A program made the translations under genes and the position numbers. Below are positions 10,591-22,239 of a stretch of 64,000 nt of DNA, piece by piece. The notes beneath the pieces are model-generated. The model was not told the origin of the DNA. It ran no database searches and saw only the letters and a list, made by a program, of their open reading frames with translations. The DNA comes from Ophioderma brevispina (taxonomy: Eukaryota; Echinodermata; Ophiuroidea; Amphilepidida; Ophiodermatidae). Location of the stretch: positions 48,084 to 112,083 of the forward strand of contig JAMKCH010043925.1 in NCBI GenBank assembly GCA_023653785.1. Direction: 5' to 3'. Every line of letters starts with the position of its first letter. The stretch's first letter is position 1.

Positions 10591-12545
10591 GAAACTAAAT
10601 TAATGAACACTGGAAATTTATTCTATCTAATAATTAATGAATTCTTACTTATAATATGGATGTATACATTATAAAGTTACCCATCATATCCGTCACACCT
10701 CAAAAAATACGCATATCGCGGCTATGATGTTCACGACATAGTTATGTTAAATTTTCCCTAAAAAACCATAAGCGTTCTTCAGCATCCGTCCTAGGAAAAT
10801 AAGCATCGTCCGTTTTCCTGAACAACCTCAAACCAATGTCCGCCGCGAATTCTCTCAATTTTGTTTGATCCATATACGGATGGTTTGAGTGGCTTGCCGC
10901 GATTCACCGCTTTTAACTGTTAATATAATGTAAATTTTTTTACTAATGTCCGATATTTAACACTTAAATTAATAAATTTTGCTTGTTGTCCATTATAATT
11001 TTAAGATGTAACATTTCTACTAACAAAGTATTTTAAAAAGCCTTGGTGGGAAATCAATTTACACGTTCTTTGACAGAGGATTCACATCCGGCACTATGTA
11101 ATACAATTAAAGGTCCTCACCGTTATGCAACAATATAATTGCAAATTTCTAATTAAGATGATTACTTAATGAAGTACTTGTAAGGTTTCTCGGCAACCTT
11201 GGGCATTTTGAGATTTTGGTATTTAATACCATTTCCGTAATTATTTCGTAAAATTATAAAAAATCAACATCCGTCCACTATGATACACCAGACGATTGTA
11301 GTATCAATCTAGGGCTCATAAGGTGTACCCTCGGGCGGGGAAATAAAATAATGGGCGCCATTATTTAGTTTTTTTCCGACCTCGTGCACATTATTCACCT
11401 ATAAATGATACTCTGCATTACCCTTTAGTTTATTAGTTCATTTTAAATAGTGTGCACTGTAATGGCTCTAAATTATATGTTGATAAAAAGTAGTCATTTT
11501 TTCCATCTCATGGGCCAAAAACCCGCATGCAGAATCCAATATTCCTACCTTGTTTGATGGCAAATTTCATTTTTCATTTTACTCTGATGCGTGTCTGTGG
11601 ACTAACCACTGTTGCCAACTTGGTAACTTTGACGTCAGTTTGACGCCAACTAGGGTTATGTTGGGAGCAGTAGAAAAAACGGTGGTACCAATGCATCAAC
11701 GGGTATAAACCAACATCAAAATCATCATCGTTGCTTTATAATAATTAATTCTCGGGGTGTGTATAACACCCCACCCCTTAGTAAACCCGTGTTACAACCA
11801 AAATAGACTTGGTAACATATTGCTAAATTTTGAATTTCTTCTTGTGATGTTAACTTTGCTATGTCTGCAACTAACTAATTACAGAATATATACATCTTTT
11901 AAAAACTCGCCTTTTTCAGACAATTGATATTTTTCTTTGGAAGGTGTTTGTATAAAGCGTTAGTGCCTCTCAATTGTTTAGATTATGATAGATGCATGAG
12001 TTCGTACCCATTTAATTGTTATTTCGTTCAATTTTGGTAATATCTTAAGCGTGTCATTACCTTTAAATTATTTAAAGATAGTAACTATATATGTACTGAG
12101 AAATAAGAAAACGAGAAAAAAACTTTATCCTCCAAAATCTTTTGAGTTATGAAACATCCATTACATTTTAAATATATTCTGAGCTCAATTTTTGAACAGT
12201 TTCTAGCCAATATTTTGTGTTTTACAACATGCAATATATTATTAATTTTTATATAACATGACACTGCATGTTTTGTGTTCCTTCTAACGTATTTTACTCT
12301 GAAATTTAATGGTTTTTTTTTCTGTCCAAATGAGTTTAAAACATATTGGCGACTAATTAAAGATTATTAATTTAAGGAGGGCCAAATTTGTAAAAGGTTG
12401 TCATTTTCTGAATTCGTTGGTCATTCGTGGTCAGTCTTGCGCTATATTTTACACAACGATAATGCAACAGTGAATGTGTCCCCTTTACCGTTATGGAAGT
12501 CGTTTGTATAGCATTTGCATGGTTTTGTAACATAAACACAATGCA
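10591..12545. other. Long AT-rich stretch without recognised features
   Basis: I found no frame longer than about 60 codons and no splice-flanked open segment. Minor palindromes occur: AATAATGGGCGCCATTATT near 11348 and GGGGTGTGTATAACACCCC near 11755. Confidence 0.5.
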
Positions 12546-12756
12546 ATAGACTCGTCATCGTCCGTCGTCTTCATCATCATTAGACATCGTCAATCGTCTC
12601 GTCGTCATCTTCATCATCGTCGTCTTCGTCAGTCCAGTCGCATCATTGTCGTCGTCAAGCTCGATGTTCCCTTATTTCATCGTTAGTGCCACACCGGCAT
12701 CAATCACGCGCCACTCGTCATTCCTTAGCATCGTCATCATCGGCATCATCATTTTA
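12546..12756. repeat. Imperfect TCR trinucleotide microsatellite
   Basis: About 200 bases of interrupted TCA/TCG triplets (TCATCGTC, TCGTCGTC, TCATCATC). CpG is retained in many triplets. A smaller relative lies at about 400-440 and another near 14965-14990. Confidence 0.8.
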
Positions 12757-13729
12757 AAATAGTAAAACCTTGTACTATAGTACTCTCACCATACCAACAG
12801 TAGAAATCAACGGTTTTTCATGCAGTCAAACCGTCTTCTACTCCTTAAGCCCAGCATCAAACATTTTGGGGGGTTTGACAAACCATCGAACCACATTCAG
12901 TGCCCTTTTTGAATAAGACAACAGTTGTTTCTTGGGTATTTAATGCTGTCGTCAGTTAGAAACAATTCATTTCTTTACATACACCACTTAAAATAGCCAT
13001 TTCCTTTTTTTCATTATTACCAAACGCTTCATAAGAACTCAAACTTTGAAACGCCGTTTATCTCAGAACTAGCATTATGCTGATCACACACACGGGGGGG
13101 GGGGGGTAAGTTGCCTCCTCTGGCTTTGAAAACGCGGGGGACGATACTGAACAGAAATATGGCAGTTTCAATTTTTTTTCAGGGAGTTTTTGACAAATTT
13201 CAGCCTAATTGTGGCAATTCAATTGACATTTTCGCATTTTTCAGCGTCTACGCGCAGCATTTCGCAAATTCAACCTTTGTTGGAGCGAGTCGCCATACAA
13301 CATACGACTTTTTTGCCCCCTCTGTGGACGACTTGGAAATTTTGCCCCCCTGGATTGATTCACTAGCCTCGGTACGCCACTGCCTGCAGTATCGCAACAG
13401 TCCATGGCGCAAGTTTAGATCAAATAACTTTTTTAATTTAAAACCACAATATAAGTAACTTGCGCCTGACAAGCCTCGGGACATAAATGCACAAATAAAC
13501 GATATCATCAAATAATCCTATTTGCCAGGTCAAAATATGTCTGAATAAGATTCAAAGCAAAAACCCTTTTATTTTTCACATTCTCAGGGATTTGTAATAC
13601 TTAAAATAGGGACAGTACACAGATGAGATTGAAACTCAATGGTTCTGTGTGCAAATCGTACTGGCTGTATGGGAAACTCAACAAAATCTTCTCTTAATTG
13701 TATCTCTTTTATCGTGTTATTTTTTTCAG
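12757..13729. other. Unassigned; probably dispersed-repeat sequence
   Basis: It contains a G homopolymer at 13094-13106. A + frame of about 115 codons (13111-13458) has no recognisable motif. The segment ATTTTGCCCCCCTGGATTGA...CACTAGCCTCGGTACGCCAC reads like a transposon-derived repeat rather than an exon. A pyrimidine tract plus AG near 13183 is not followed by a bounded exon. Confidence 0.35.
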
Positions 13730-13824
13730 GTTCTTGTACGCATACACCCCTCAGGCCGCGCGCAAGTGTCTGTAGCCTGCTAAAACGAACACGGGTGCTC
13801 CGTCTGCTCATGTCAGTCCCACGA
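13730..13824 (+). CDS. Candidate internal exon (95 bp), unknown product
   Basis: A long pyrimidine tract ending in TTTTTTCAG precedes 13730, and GTAAGG (after CCACGA) follows 13824. Both splice signals are good. Between them only one frame is open: two bases, then 31 codons, starting SCTHTPLRPRASV. The segment is GC- and CpG-richer than its flanks, which supports coding but does not prove it. No domain is recognised. No partner exon of matching phase was found nearby. The opposite strand also has an open frame (13584-13859), which weakens the call. Confidence 0.25.
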
Positions 13825-14849
13825 GTAAGGGTATTACCGCACGCGTGACTTTGTTTCATTTGTAGACTTATGGACCCATCTTTTTCATCTTTTTCACATT
13901 CATGGCGGGGCCATTGAATATTAATTATTAAGATATAACAAGATGTTGAATCTTAAAAAGGAATTGATTTATGGGGATAACAGCCATTTTTTGGAAAAAT
14001 AAAGATTTGATGACTTCAACGAGCTTGATTGGTTTTACATATTTTTGCTTCGGGGGACCCATTCAGTTAAAAATACTTACGTATCCCTACTGGAAAAAGC
14101 AAAAACCGATTATCGTCATCGTACGTCGGTTTTTGAATCAGTAGGAAAAGGTAAATTTTGTACTGTTTAGATAAAACGGTGCTTTTGGAAAAAAATATAG
14201 CACTTGGGCAGAAGGGTCATGTACAGACCTGATTAACATGTCGGATTTATAATATATATCGGAATCCCGCCCCTAAGAGCAAACTGATATCTTATACCTG
14301 ACAACGTGACCTGTACCTGACACGGACCAACTATTCATCATCTCGTACGTTTATAACTACAATAACGGCAAAGCAGCAAGCATTCGTATCTCTGTTGTCA
14401 CAGCGTATCGATCAAGATGGAGACATATACAAAACGGTGGGCCCTTCTGTACAGGGAGGTAGGACACGATCTGCTCTCGATTTGGGCGTTGGGGCTTTCC
14501 AAACGGTAATTTGGAAACTGCTACATCATTTACTATGGCAGTCTCAGTCCCCGTGACATTAAAAAATCATCCTTAAACCTTTGTCAAAAGATCTTATAAA
14601 TCATGATAAATTAGAAAAATATGAGATTCACACAATCAGGCTTCGTTAATTACCTTTGCACACTAAACTAAACAACTCCTAAACTTCCCCTGCAAAATTA
14701 ATCTCTATCAAACATAATACACTTGAACATACACGCCATGTGTCTACAGACTAATGCGCTCTGTAGCCATTCGCACCGATACACTCTAATATCAAAACAG
14801 CCCCATAATATTTTATACACCCCATAACCTTGCACTCCTGGATGCTTAG
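13825..14849. other. No recognised feature
   Basis: AT-rich sequence with no sustained frame, tandem repeat or palindrome that I can support. Confidence 0.5.
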
Positions 14850-15000
14850 AAAACCACATTGGAGAATTTGTGCTTTTGCATAGCTTAATTGTAATATGTG
14901 TGCATATACTGATGAAACCATCCACCAATTGACCATATTTCCATTGTTAGCAAATGTATTGCCGTCATTGTTGTCATCATCATCGTTATTTGTGAACAGG
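14850..15000. repeat. Dispersed repeat, copy 2 (partial)
   Basis: It matches 320-440: TTTGTGCTTTTGCA, TACTGATGAAACCATCCA and TGTTAGCAAATGTAT, followed by a short ATC/GTC microsatellite. Confidence 0.6.
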
Positions 15001-15288
15001 CAAAGCTTAAAATAGCTTACGTAAATTTTTGTGTCCGTCAGTCGTAAACCCAACTAATATCATCCATTTTTAAATCTGAAATCATATTTTTTTAAACATA
15101 TTACACATTCAAACTGATCACAGTCCGCAACACGCTGATTGACAAGTGAAACATTGACCTGCACGCAATTGGTCACCTAATTCTGTTCCCGACTATAAAT
15201 GAATTCTCTGTTTTCCTAAAATTAGACACATGCTTCCAAAAATCAGACTTGTACAGCTATTTCTCATCAATTTAAAGGTGCTTGATCC

Positions 15289-15349
15289 GATTTTTTGTCT
15301 GTCGTGTTCTCTACTTGATATTTTTGTCTATCGTGTTCTCTACTTGATA
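15289..15349. repeat. 30-bp tandem duplication
   Basis: Two copies of TTTTTGTCTRTCGTGTTCTC plus TACTTGATA lie side by side, differing at one base. Confidence 0.9.
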
Positions 15350-15645
15350 TGAGAGCATGATACTTGTACACACTGGCCATCAAGTACCGTGGGAAACAAA
15401 CTTGCGGTTTTGATGCTAGACGCGACAATACAGAGTGCAACGCCCTATTCACTACTGTGCTAATATATTGATGGTTAACCATTAAAATGGTAGTTTTTTA
15501 ATCTGTATCTTGAGAAAGAATGGATTTGAAAGCCGAAATTTCAGGAGGACAATGAGAAAATACGGCCTTTCATCTGATATCAAAATTGATACTACTTCCA
15601 GGTAAATCGGGGGGGGGGGGGGTCCCAAAGACGATTGGAACAAGC

Positions 15646-15885
15646 ACCTAATGCTGTGTTCATGTAAATCCCTAACACCCCAAAATACTACAAAATCCCA
15701 AGCAGTACTACCATTATGGTATTTTGTGGTATTGGGGTCCAACACCTCCCATATGTTTGCATACAAACCATCAGTGACCCAGAAATCCCCTGTGGTATTT
15801 GGTGGAATTTGGGGGTTTAGCAGTTTAATGTCTGTGGTATTTAAGGGTTTATTACGGGTGGGGTGTTATAAGGCATTAGCTAATG
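15646..15885. mobile_element. Degenerate palindromic element
   Basis: The inner hairpin arms are ACACCCCAAAATACTACAAA (from about 15674) and its near-complement TATTTTGTGGTATTGGGGT (to about 15739). A third half-copy, GTGGTATTTGGTGGAATTTG, lies at 15791-15810. The outer arms CTAATGC...TAACACCCC and GGGGTGTTATAAGGCATTAG are weaker. It is probably a decayed foldback MITE. Confidence 0.45.
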
Positions 15886-15899
15886 ACGTCATGATTTCT

Positions 15900-16261
15900 G
15901 CCGAGATTACATGATCCTCATTCACCTTTTAAACAAGCATTCTTGGTGGTTGGTTAATATCTGTGCAGAATGAGTATTTATGGCAACAAACATGTTTTTG
16001 ACCTGGTTTTATTATTAACTTTCCAATTATATATCTTTATACCATAATCAGAGATGAACTTTAAATTATACACATTGGGAATATATATCCTGGCATCAAG
16101 CTATTTGAAAAGTTACTATTCATGTCAAGATGGACAAACCGAGTACAAAATGTAATTTCCTCTACTTTACATAATAAACTGTTGCTTACACCGCAATTCC
16201 ATAAGTTTCATTTCAATCTAATGGGGCCCTTTTAACATGTTATTTTTCAGTTAAATAATTT
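15900..16261. other. No recognised feature
   Basis: AT-rich with no supported structure. Confidence 0.45.
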
Positions 16262-16430
16262 CCCAGGAGTCACTAGCTATTTCAAAGTGACATCCCAGCT
16301 GGGAGCCATTCATTTCTGCACTATAATCCAAAGAAGGAATTAAGTTTAATCACTGTCAATCATTCTAAGTATGTTTGGGAATGGACAAACTTGTAGAGTT
16401 TTTGCTTTTGCTAAGTCATACCATGTTTAC
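16262..16430. repeat. Dispersed repeat, copy 3 (partial)
   Basis: It matches 120-330: GTGACATCCCAGCTG, CATTTCTGCAC, ATGTTTGGGAATGGACAAA and TTTTTGCTTTTG follow in the same order. Confidence 0.6.
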
Positions 16431-16511
16431 ACTGGGTAATCAAATTCACTTAAGTTATAATTGAATTCATTTCCATGATGAATAAACAAGTACAGTCATA
16501 ATTAGGATGCA

Positions 16512-16888
16512 CATCTGTTTGACCCCTGCAAATTGTCTCTTTTATTTTAGAACAATTTTAAGCAGTGGCGACACAATTTTGACAACTCCTTAGTAGGGTC
16601 ATACATAAACTAATACCTCTGCAAAAAGTAAAAGAATCTATGACAGGAATCTTGCAATATAGGCCTACAAAGGTCATGAATTACATGTTATAGTGTCCTC
16701 TATGATGTGCCCATTCTAAATAGAAAGATGTGTAACTAGATTTTTAAGAAAAATACACATTTGCCCACTTTGAAATTTTGTTAGTTAGCAGAATAAATAA
16801 ACCAAATTAGTTGTCAAAACTGTGTTGCCGTTGATATTTTGTGTTTTATTCTGGTTTTGTCCTAATACATGAGACTTTCAAACAGCTG
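16512..16888. mobile_element. hAT-like MITE, copy 1
   Basis: The ends are CATCTGTTTGACC (left) and TCAAACAGCTG (right), giving an 11-bp imperfect inverted repeat. The flanking octamers AGGATGCA and TGGACGCA match at 6 of 8 positions, as expected for an old 8-bp duplication; 8-bp duplications are typical of hAT elements. The interior matches 50038-50434 end to end (TATAGGCCTACAAAGGTCAT, CCAAATTAGTTGTCAAAA and others). No transposase is present. Confidence 0.65.
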
Positions 16889-17339
16889 TGGACGCAATTC
16901 AAAAAAGTCGAACTTCATCATTATTCATTTGAAGGGAATTTAAATATATTTTGGAGAGTAAATGTAAGTCGTAATTGAATTTGAGTTTACAAGCATGATG
17001 TGTGACCCAAGACGTAATTCATTTTTTTTAATATTTAAAATAAATACATATAAAAAATGAATACTACACTTGTATATTCCTAAGTAACAAGAAATAGGTC
17101 AATGCCACAGATCTTTGCAAGAGCTTCAATTTGACAGCTCAAGTGTCTTAACAGAATAGTGTATAGTGGAAGCTACATGTTTTTTTTTAATGAAAATATT
17201 TGCCAATTAAATATGCACATTACCTAATTATTATGCATATAATTGAGTTAGACTTTTTCAAGTATATTTAATTCTATATCTGTAATACTTTAAACCAAGT
17301 TTGAAAGTGCTAATTACACCTGGCCCACCTCAAGAATCC

Positions 17340-17400
17340 TGCAGCTGTTTGACAGAAATTTAGCACATAGCTGTTTGAAAGTCTCATTTATTATGATATG
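17340..17400 (-). mobile_element. Inverted terminal fragment of the hAT-like MITE
   Basis: AGCTGTTTGAAAGTCTCATT (from 17371) continuing to TATTATGA is the reverse complement of the right end of the MITE copies (compare 50409-50432). Only the end is clear. A second CAGCTGTTTGAC lies just before it, at 17342-17353. Confidence 0.5.
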
Positions 17401-17564
17401 AAACAGTCAAAATTGGACTAAATGAAATGCATGGATATAGGCAGTCAATATTTGTTTTATATCATGATATCTCCTTGGTCTTTTTCATGGCGTGTGATAG
17501 TAAAATTATCACAGGACTCAAATAACTAATGATATAATAGTCAATACCCAATCTTTATTACACA

Positions 17565-17735
17565 CTCTCTTAAATGGAAAGATTGAGGTGAGGGAAAAGT
17601 CCAAATTAAGATTGAGAAACCAGTCTTAAAGATCGAAAATTCAAACCAAATTCCATTGAATTTTCAATCAAATTTTAGACTTTTCCCTCACCTCAATCTT
17701 ATAGATTGATTTTTCAATCTTTGGTTTTAAGAGAG
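17565..17735. mobile_element. 171-bp foldback MITE with CTCTCT ends
   Basis: The termini CTCTCTTAAATGGAAAGATT and AATCTTTGGTTTTAAGAGAG are inverted repeats. Further in, GATTGAGGTGAGGGAAAAGT (from 17581) pairs with ACTTTTCCCTCACCTCAATC (17679-17698). Both flanks carry CA. Layout and size are like 21078-21250, so the two probably belong to related families. Confidence 0.7.
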
Positions 17736-18136
17736 CATATCCATGTTTGGAAGACAGATAGGCCTTCAGGTAATATCGTCATTTCATACTTCACAATCAT
17801 GAGCCAAATATCAAATCGGCACTGTATAAAACAAAATGATTAAAAACTTCTGTATATTATCAAATCAAGGAAATTCAGAAGCACTGAGCATGTTCCAATT
17901 TTATCTGCTTATATTATGACCTAGCTTATTTTTTTGACTTCAGTACCAAACACTAAAAGCTTTATAAAGAAGCACATTCCAACCAATTGCATAACTCACA
18001 CACAAAAAAACTTCAAACACTACTCTAAAACAAACCATATACTAATAAAGTGTTTTAGGCATGGCCAAAAGTGTAGGTCTCAGCCTTCCACTCCAACAAT
18101 AAAAGAGTAGGTTTAAAGATTCGATATCCAATCTTT

Positions 18137-18361
18137 CACTCAAAAAAAATGACACTTAAATGGGTGTCCAATTTGGGTCTTCTCATGAGCATGTAAAGGT
18201 GTCAATTTGACACCTTTAGGGTGTCAGAATAACACCAAAGGCGTCATCTGACGTTCTAAAGGTGTCTAAAGGTATCATTCTGACACCTCAACCGTGTCAA
18301 ATTGACACCTTTTCATGCTCATCTGAAGAGCCAAAATTTGACACCTTTTCTTTTTTCAGTG
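18137..18361. mobile_element. 225-bp foldback MITE with CACTSAAAAAA ends
   Basis: The termini are CACTCAAAAAAA and TTTTTTCAGTG. The inner arms are long: the segment CTTCTCATGAGCATG plus AAAGGTGTCAATTTGACACC (18179-18219) pairs with 18294-18329 (GTGTCAAATTGACACCTTTT, CATGCTCATCTGAAGAG). GGTGTC and GACACC recur several times in the centre. The target duplication is unclear. Confidence 0.65.
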
Positions 18362-18532
18362 TTGTTATTTATATCCATGTGGTGGAAAGTCATATAGACC
18401 TGCATGCAATATGCTGACACTGTTTTCAGACTTCACAATAATTAGTCAAATACCACAATGGCGCCTTACAAAACAAAATAAAGAGCATACTTCATAACTA
18501 ATTCTGAAGTATCAAACCAAGAAAGTTCAGTT

Positions 18533-18874
18533 TTAAAGACCCGTGATCCATCACTAATAGCCTTGTCCCCAGAACCCCCGATTTTACTGGACGTGGTCAA
18601 AATTTTGGTGTCAGAAGAAAGCTTTATTTTTCTCATTTACCCTGTGAAATATTAGGGCTAGAAGATGCTTGGTTTGGAAGTTATGAGTGAAAATGTGCCC
18701 CATTTTGGTTGACCATATTAAGTTTACACTAGAGCTTACAAAATCACATTTTTCGCTTTAGCATCAAAACGAATCGAGATATTGGCATGATACTTTACAG
18801 AAGGGGTTTTGGGATGAAGGCCATTCTATCAAGATGAAAACATCATACACTTAAGTTGAGTCATCCCCCTTTAA
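18533..18874. mobile_element. Possible TTAA-ended element
   Basis: The left end TTAAAGACCCGTGATCCA and the right end (as its complement) TTAAAGGGGGATGACTCA agree at about 13 of 18 positions, so the terminal repeat is weak. It is included because four stronger TTAA-ended elements of similar size lie in this window. Confidence 0.35.
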
Positions 18875-20322
18875 GAAGCATGAAACATGTTCACAATTTG
18901 TTGATCCACTTATGACCTAGCTTATTTTTGACTTTGGTACCAAACACTAAAAGAACTTAAAAGCTTTCTAAAAAAGCAAATTCCAATCCACCATGTTCAC
19001 ATCTGCACATACTCACAAAAAACACTTTCAAACCTTTATTTTCATTTTCTTGCTCAGAGTAAAGTTTTGCCCATTTTTTCTTTATTCATTCTAGTTTCAT
19101 TCTAAAGTAGCATTGTCGCAGTCATCTTAAACATCTCAGCAATCCCAAGATGTCTTAAAGAGCTAACTTGTTACAAAACCGGATACCAATGATGTCCTAG
19201 GGTTGTTCCAGATCTTTATTCTAATTTCAAAGTGTTTAAACACCATGACGACACACATTGCAACCCACATATTCCCTTACAATTCAGCCTCACAATCAAG
19301 GCTTGGCAATGAGCTAATTCTTCAGAGTATCCAAGGGGAGAGTACATTAATTTTGAAAGTTGACAAAATTCATGTCGTGGCCGCAAGCCAGATGGGTGCC
19401 ACTTTTAAAATTAACCACAAAACAATGCAGGTCCACCCTCACAAAGACTTCCAACAAACGTACATTTTGACTTAATGAGTATCGTGCTCAGGGTGGACTC
19501 GTTTTCTCACCTAGTGAAGTTTTTGCCTAGATGAATACAAGGATCTTGAACGTGATTAGAATACAACTTTAACTTTCAAGTTACGGTATTTGAGGTTCTC
19601 AGCTTATTGGCACAACTTGCCGGAGGTTTGCTCAATTTTCTATGAAACTAGGACATTCTGGAAAGGAGAACAAGAATCTTATGGGAAATAATTCAAACAA
19701 GTCAAAAATCACATTTTGTTCTTGAAGGTAGGGTGTCGGCCTTGTGAAAATTGTGTTATTACTGTCAGAATCTCAAGTTATGGAAACAACTTTAAACAAG
19801 ACTGGCCTTGAAGAAAGATATAAAGAAGTGCAATTTTGGACTATTTTAGAGTGTTCACAATCGAGTGGTATAGTGTCATTGCCAGTCATTCCATTTGTGG
19901 GGGTACTATATTTCAGGGTTTTTTTTACTTAGGTGTAACTGGCCCTTTTGAGGCAGTTTTTCTCTTGGAATTGTTAAACTTTGGGCTTTGATTTAGGCGA
20001 TGCATGCCTATATGCATTGGGACAGTTTTTTTATTATGTTTTGTCTGTCCAACCAGATTCGTAACTCTTGAAGGTAGTGTATGGATTTGTTTTGGGGGGA
20101 CATATACCAAATCCAAATAATATCTTCAAGAGATTTATCACCTTTCTTGGGGGAAAAATCAAGCATGATAAACTCATATCACACTTCAGAAGCTGCAACT
20201 CAAGAAACTTGCTGTACATTTAAAAGGATAGGCATTGATACTCCATGTTCGTCTATGCCTGCAATGCATTTTATCATGACAAGCATGTGTGTAAACAAAC
20301 ATCACACAAGTTTTACAGACTT
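18875..20322. other. No supported gene; one open frame noted
   Basis: A + frame at 19203-19475 (90 codons) has balanced composition (for example GESTLILKVDKIHVVAASQ). It has no recognisable domain, good splice sites or homologous context, so I do not call it. A 9-bp inverted pair GTCCACCCT/AGGGTGGAC lies at 19431/19489. Confidence 0.3.
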
Positions 20323-20325
20323 TTA

Positions 20326-20413
20326 GGTTCGTATGCACAAAAAGTTAGACCAGGTTTAAAGTTAGACCTGGTCTAACTTTAGACCTGGTCTAACTCCTTT
20401 GTGCATAAGGACC
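20326..20413. mobile_element. 88-bp Tourist-like foldback, TTA duplication
   Basis: The termini GGTTCGTATGCACAAA and TTTGTGCATAAGGACC are inverted. The body is three alternating copies of GTTAGACCTGGTCTAAC-type palindrome. TTA lies directly outside both ends (20323-20325, 20414-20416). A 3-bp TWA duplication is the mark of the PIF/Harbinger superfamily, so I read it as a Tourist-like MITE. A decayed relative is at 29771-29842. Confidence 0.7.
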
Positions 20414-20525
20414 TTATATTTTATTTTAAAGGATTAAAATGGGGAACCAGCAAAATATTGACCACATCATAAACACTTAAAATTCTGTGTATGGATTGGT
20501 ATATAAGTTCATAATGATGTAGATA

Positions 20526-20650
20526 GGGGAGGGGCCCATTTGGTTAAGGGTACCTTGTCTTCTGTGTTGAAGGTCCCCAGTTCAAATTGTAGTGGGCCAC
20601 TTTGAGATTTTATTTGTGCTCTGAATTTGTAATACTGTTGAAAATTAAAA
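20526..20650 (+). mobile_element. tRNA-like SINE head
   Basis: An A-box-like TGGTTAAGGG (20541-20550) and a B-box-like CAGTTCAAATTG (20578-20589) have tRNA-like spacing. GGCCCA (20533-20538) can pair with TGGGCC (20593-20598) as an acceptor stem. The D, anticodon and T stems are poor, and an unrelated tail follows. It is therefore a tRNA-derived SINE or tRNA pseudogene rather than a tRNA gene. Confidence 0.45.
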
Positions 20651-20954
20651 TATTTCACTTTCATCATGGTTCATTTGGACTTTTGCAAATGAACCATTCA
20701 AACACCTTGTCCTTTCAAAGGAAATATCCAGCCATACAGGTTATGCCTATAAAGAGTTGTGCTGGTATATTTTGATCAGAGTCAGTTTTAAAATCTCAAC
20801 ATTAAAGCATCAAAGGGAGATGTCTTGAGAAATACAACAAACCAATTTGCAAATAGGGGCTTCAATTTTTTTCAGGCTAACTTCCCTCGCTGGTTGACCA
20901 AAATATTTTCAACAATGCCTTCAAAATCTGAAGGGGAAGGAACATCACACGCAT

Positions 20955-21072
20955 TCACCTTCCTTCCATCTTTCCACAATTACCTCCCCATCCCTCTTTG
21001 CCTCTCACTCCTTCCCTTTCTCATTCCCTCTCATTCCTTGCTTCCTTTCTCACTTTCCTTTGACTACTTTCC
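20955..21072. repeat. Pyrimidine-rich (CT) low-complexity tract
   Basis: About 115 bases of CCTT, CTCT and TTCC runs on the + strand. Confidence 0.75.
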
Positions 21073-21077
21073 CAGTA

Positions 21078-21250
21078 CTCTCTAAACTTCTTAGATTAAA
21101 AACTACTCTAATTTGATTGCTATCAGGGACAAATCTAAAGTTTAGATTAAAAATTTAAATCAAAATACATTGAAATATAAATCTAATAGATTAAAAATTT
21201 AAATCAAAATCTGGATTTGTCCTCCGTTTTAATCTAAGAAATTGAGAGAG
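21078..21250. mobile_element. 173-bp foldback MITE with CTCTCT ends, TA flanks
   Basis: The termini CTCTCTAAACTTCTTAGATT and AATCTAAGAAATTGAGAGAG are near-perfect inverted repeats. TA lies outside both (21076-21077, 21251-21252), as in Tc1/mariner insertions. The inner arms GGACAAATC and GATTTGTCC add a second stem. The centre has AGATTAAAAATTTAAATCAA twice. Confidence 0.7.
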
Positions 21251-22235
21251 TAGGTTGAGCTGAATGGGGGGGGGGGGAGACAATGTCCCCTGCCTGTTAC
21301 ACTACTGGATCTGGGTAGTACAAGAATTTGTTGGTTGAGACAAAGCAAAACTGATGGAAGAATCTGTTGTGGCAAAATCATCCATCTGCCTGAAGCTACC
21401 ACAGGGGGTAAAAAAAAAAAAAAGTTACAAAACATTTGATGAAAAATCACCTTTACTGGTACAAAATCAAGATGGCTTAGAATCAAGATGATGCAGATTA
21501 TTGATTATTACTACAACAAAAAATATTTTAAGACATTCCCCTTTAGATTAAATAATCAAACATATTTTGTCCATGTTCTTCCAAAAGGTTGAAATTATAT
21601 ATTCAGAATCGGCATGAAAAATACATTCAAATGAGTCCAAACAAGCCTAGTCTTAGGTCAGTGGTTAATGAGATGGCATCCAAAATGACCAGTGAACATT
21701 TGGGCAGCCATCTCAAAACCACTGACTTATGTATAATAAAGTACACCATATCTATCAGGGTGTAACGGGTTAATGGATGCTAACATGAGCTTGACAGATC
21801 TAACACTGAGTCTTTGCAACTGATTCGCAAGCTAATCAACAAATGACAAAATCCCTCTCCTTTCAAATTACAAAACGATGTTTTTATCACAACAAACCGA
21901 CACGGGTGTTTTTATTTCCCAAAATACCATTACACCGAGTAATATTACAAAAAAGAAAAGAGAAAGAAATGTTCTCATTACACCCTAGGCAGTGAGGGGG
22001 AATGTTACAAAGGCTCAATCGACTCAAACAGCATGCCAAATCTTTCAATCAAATTTCAGCGAATGCGAGCTTAGCGTGTTGTTATTTTTCAACACATTCC
22101 ATGTTTGTACAAAAACCATGCATAGATTGCGAACTGGGGCATAAACACAACATGCCGTGGGTGCCGCTGGGTATGCGTTGCAAGCCAGCCAATTTTTCCT
22201 TCCCTTGGCTACAACACAGAATTGTCAAATTTTAA
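21251..22235. other. No recognised feature
   Basis: It holds a G-run (21266-21275) and an A-run (21410-21423). Frames are not convincing. Confidence 0.5.
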
Positions 22236-22239
22236 TGAA

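Noticed and set aside
19203..19475. 90-codon + frame as a gene
   Set aside because: Composition is acceptable, but there are no exon boundaries, domain or neighbours to support it.
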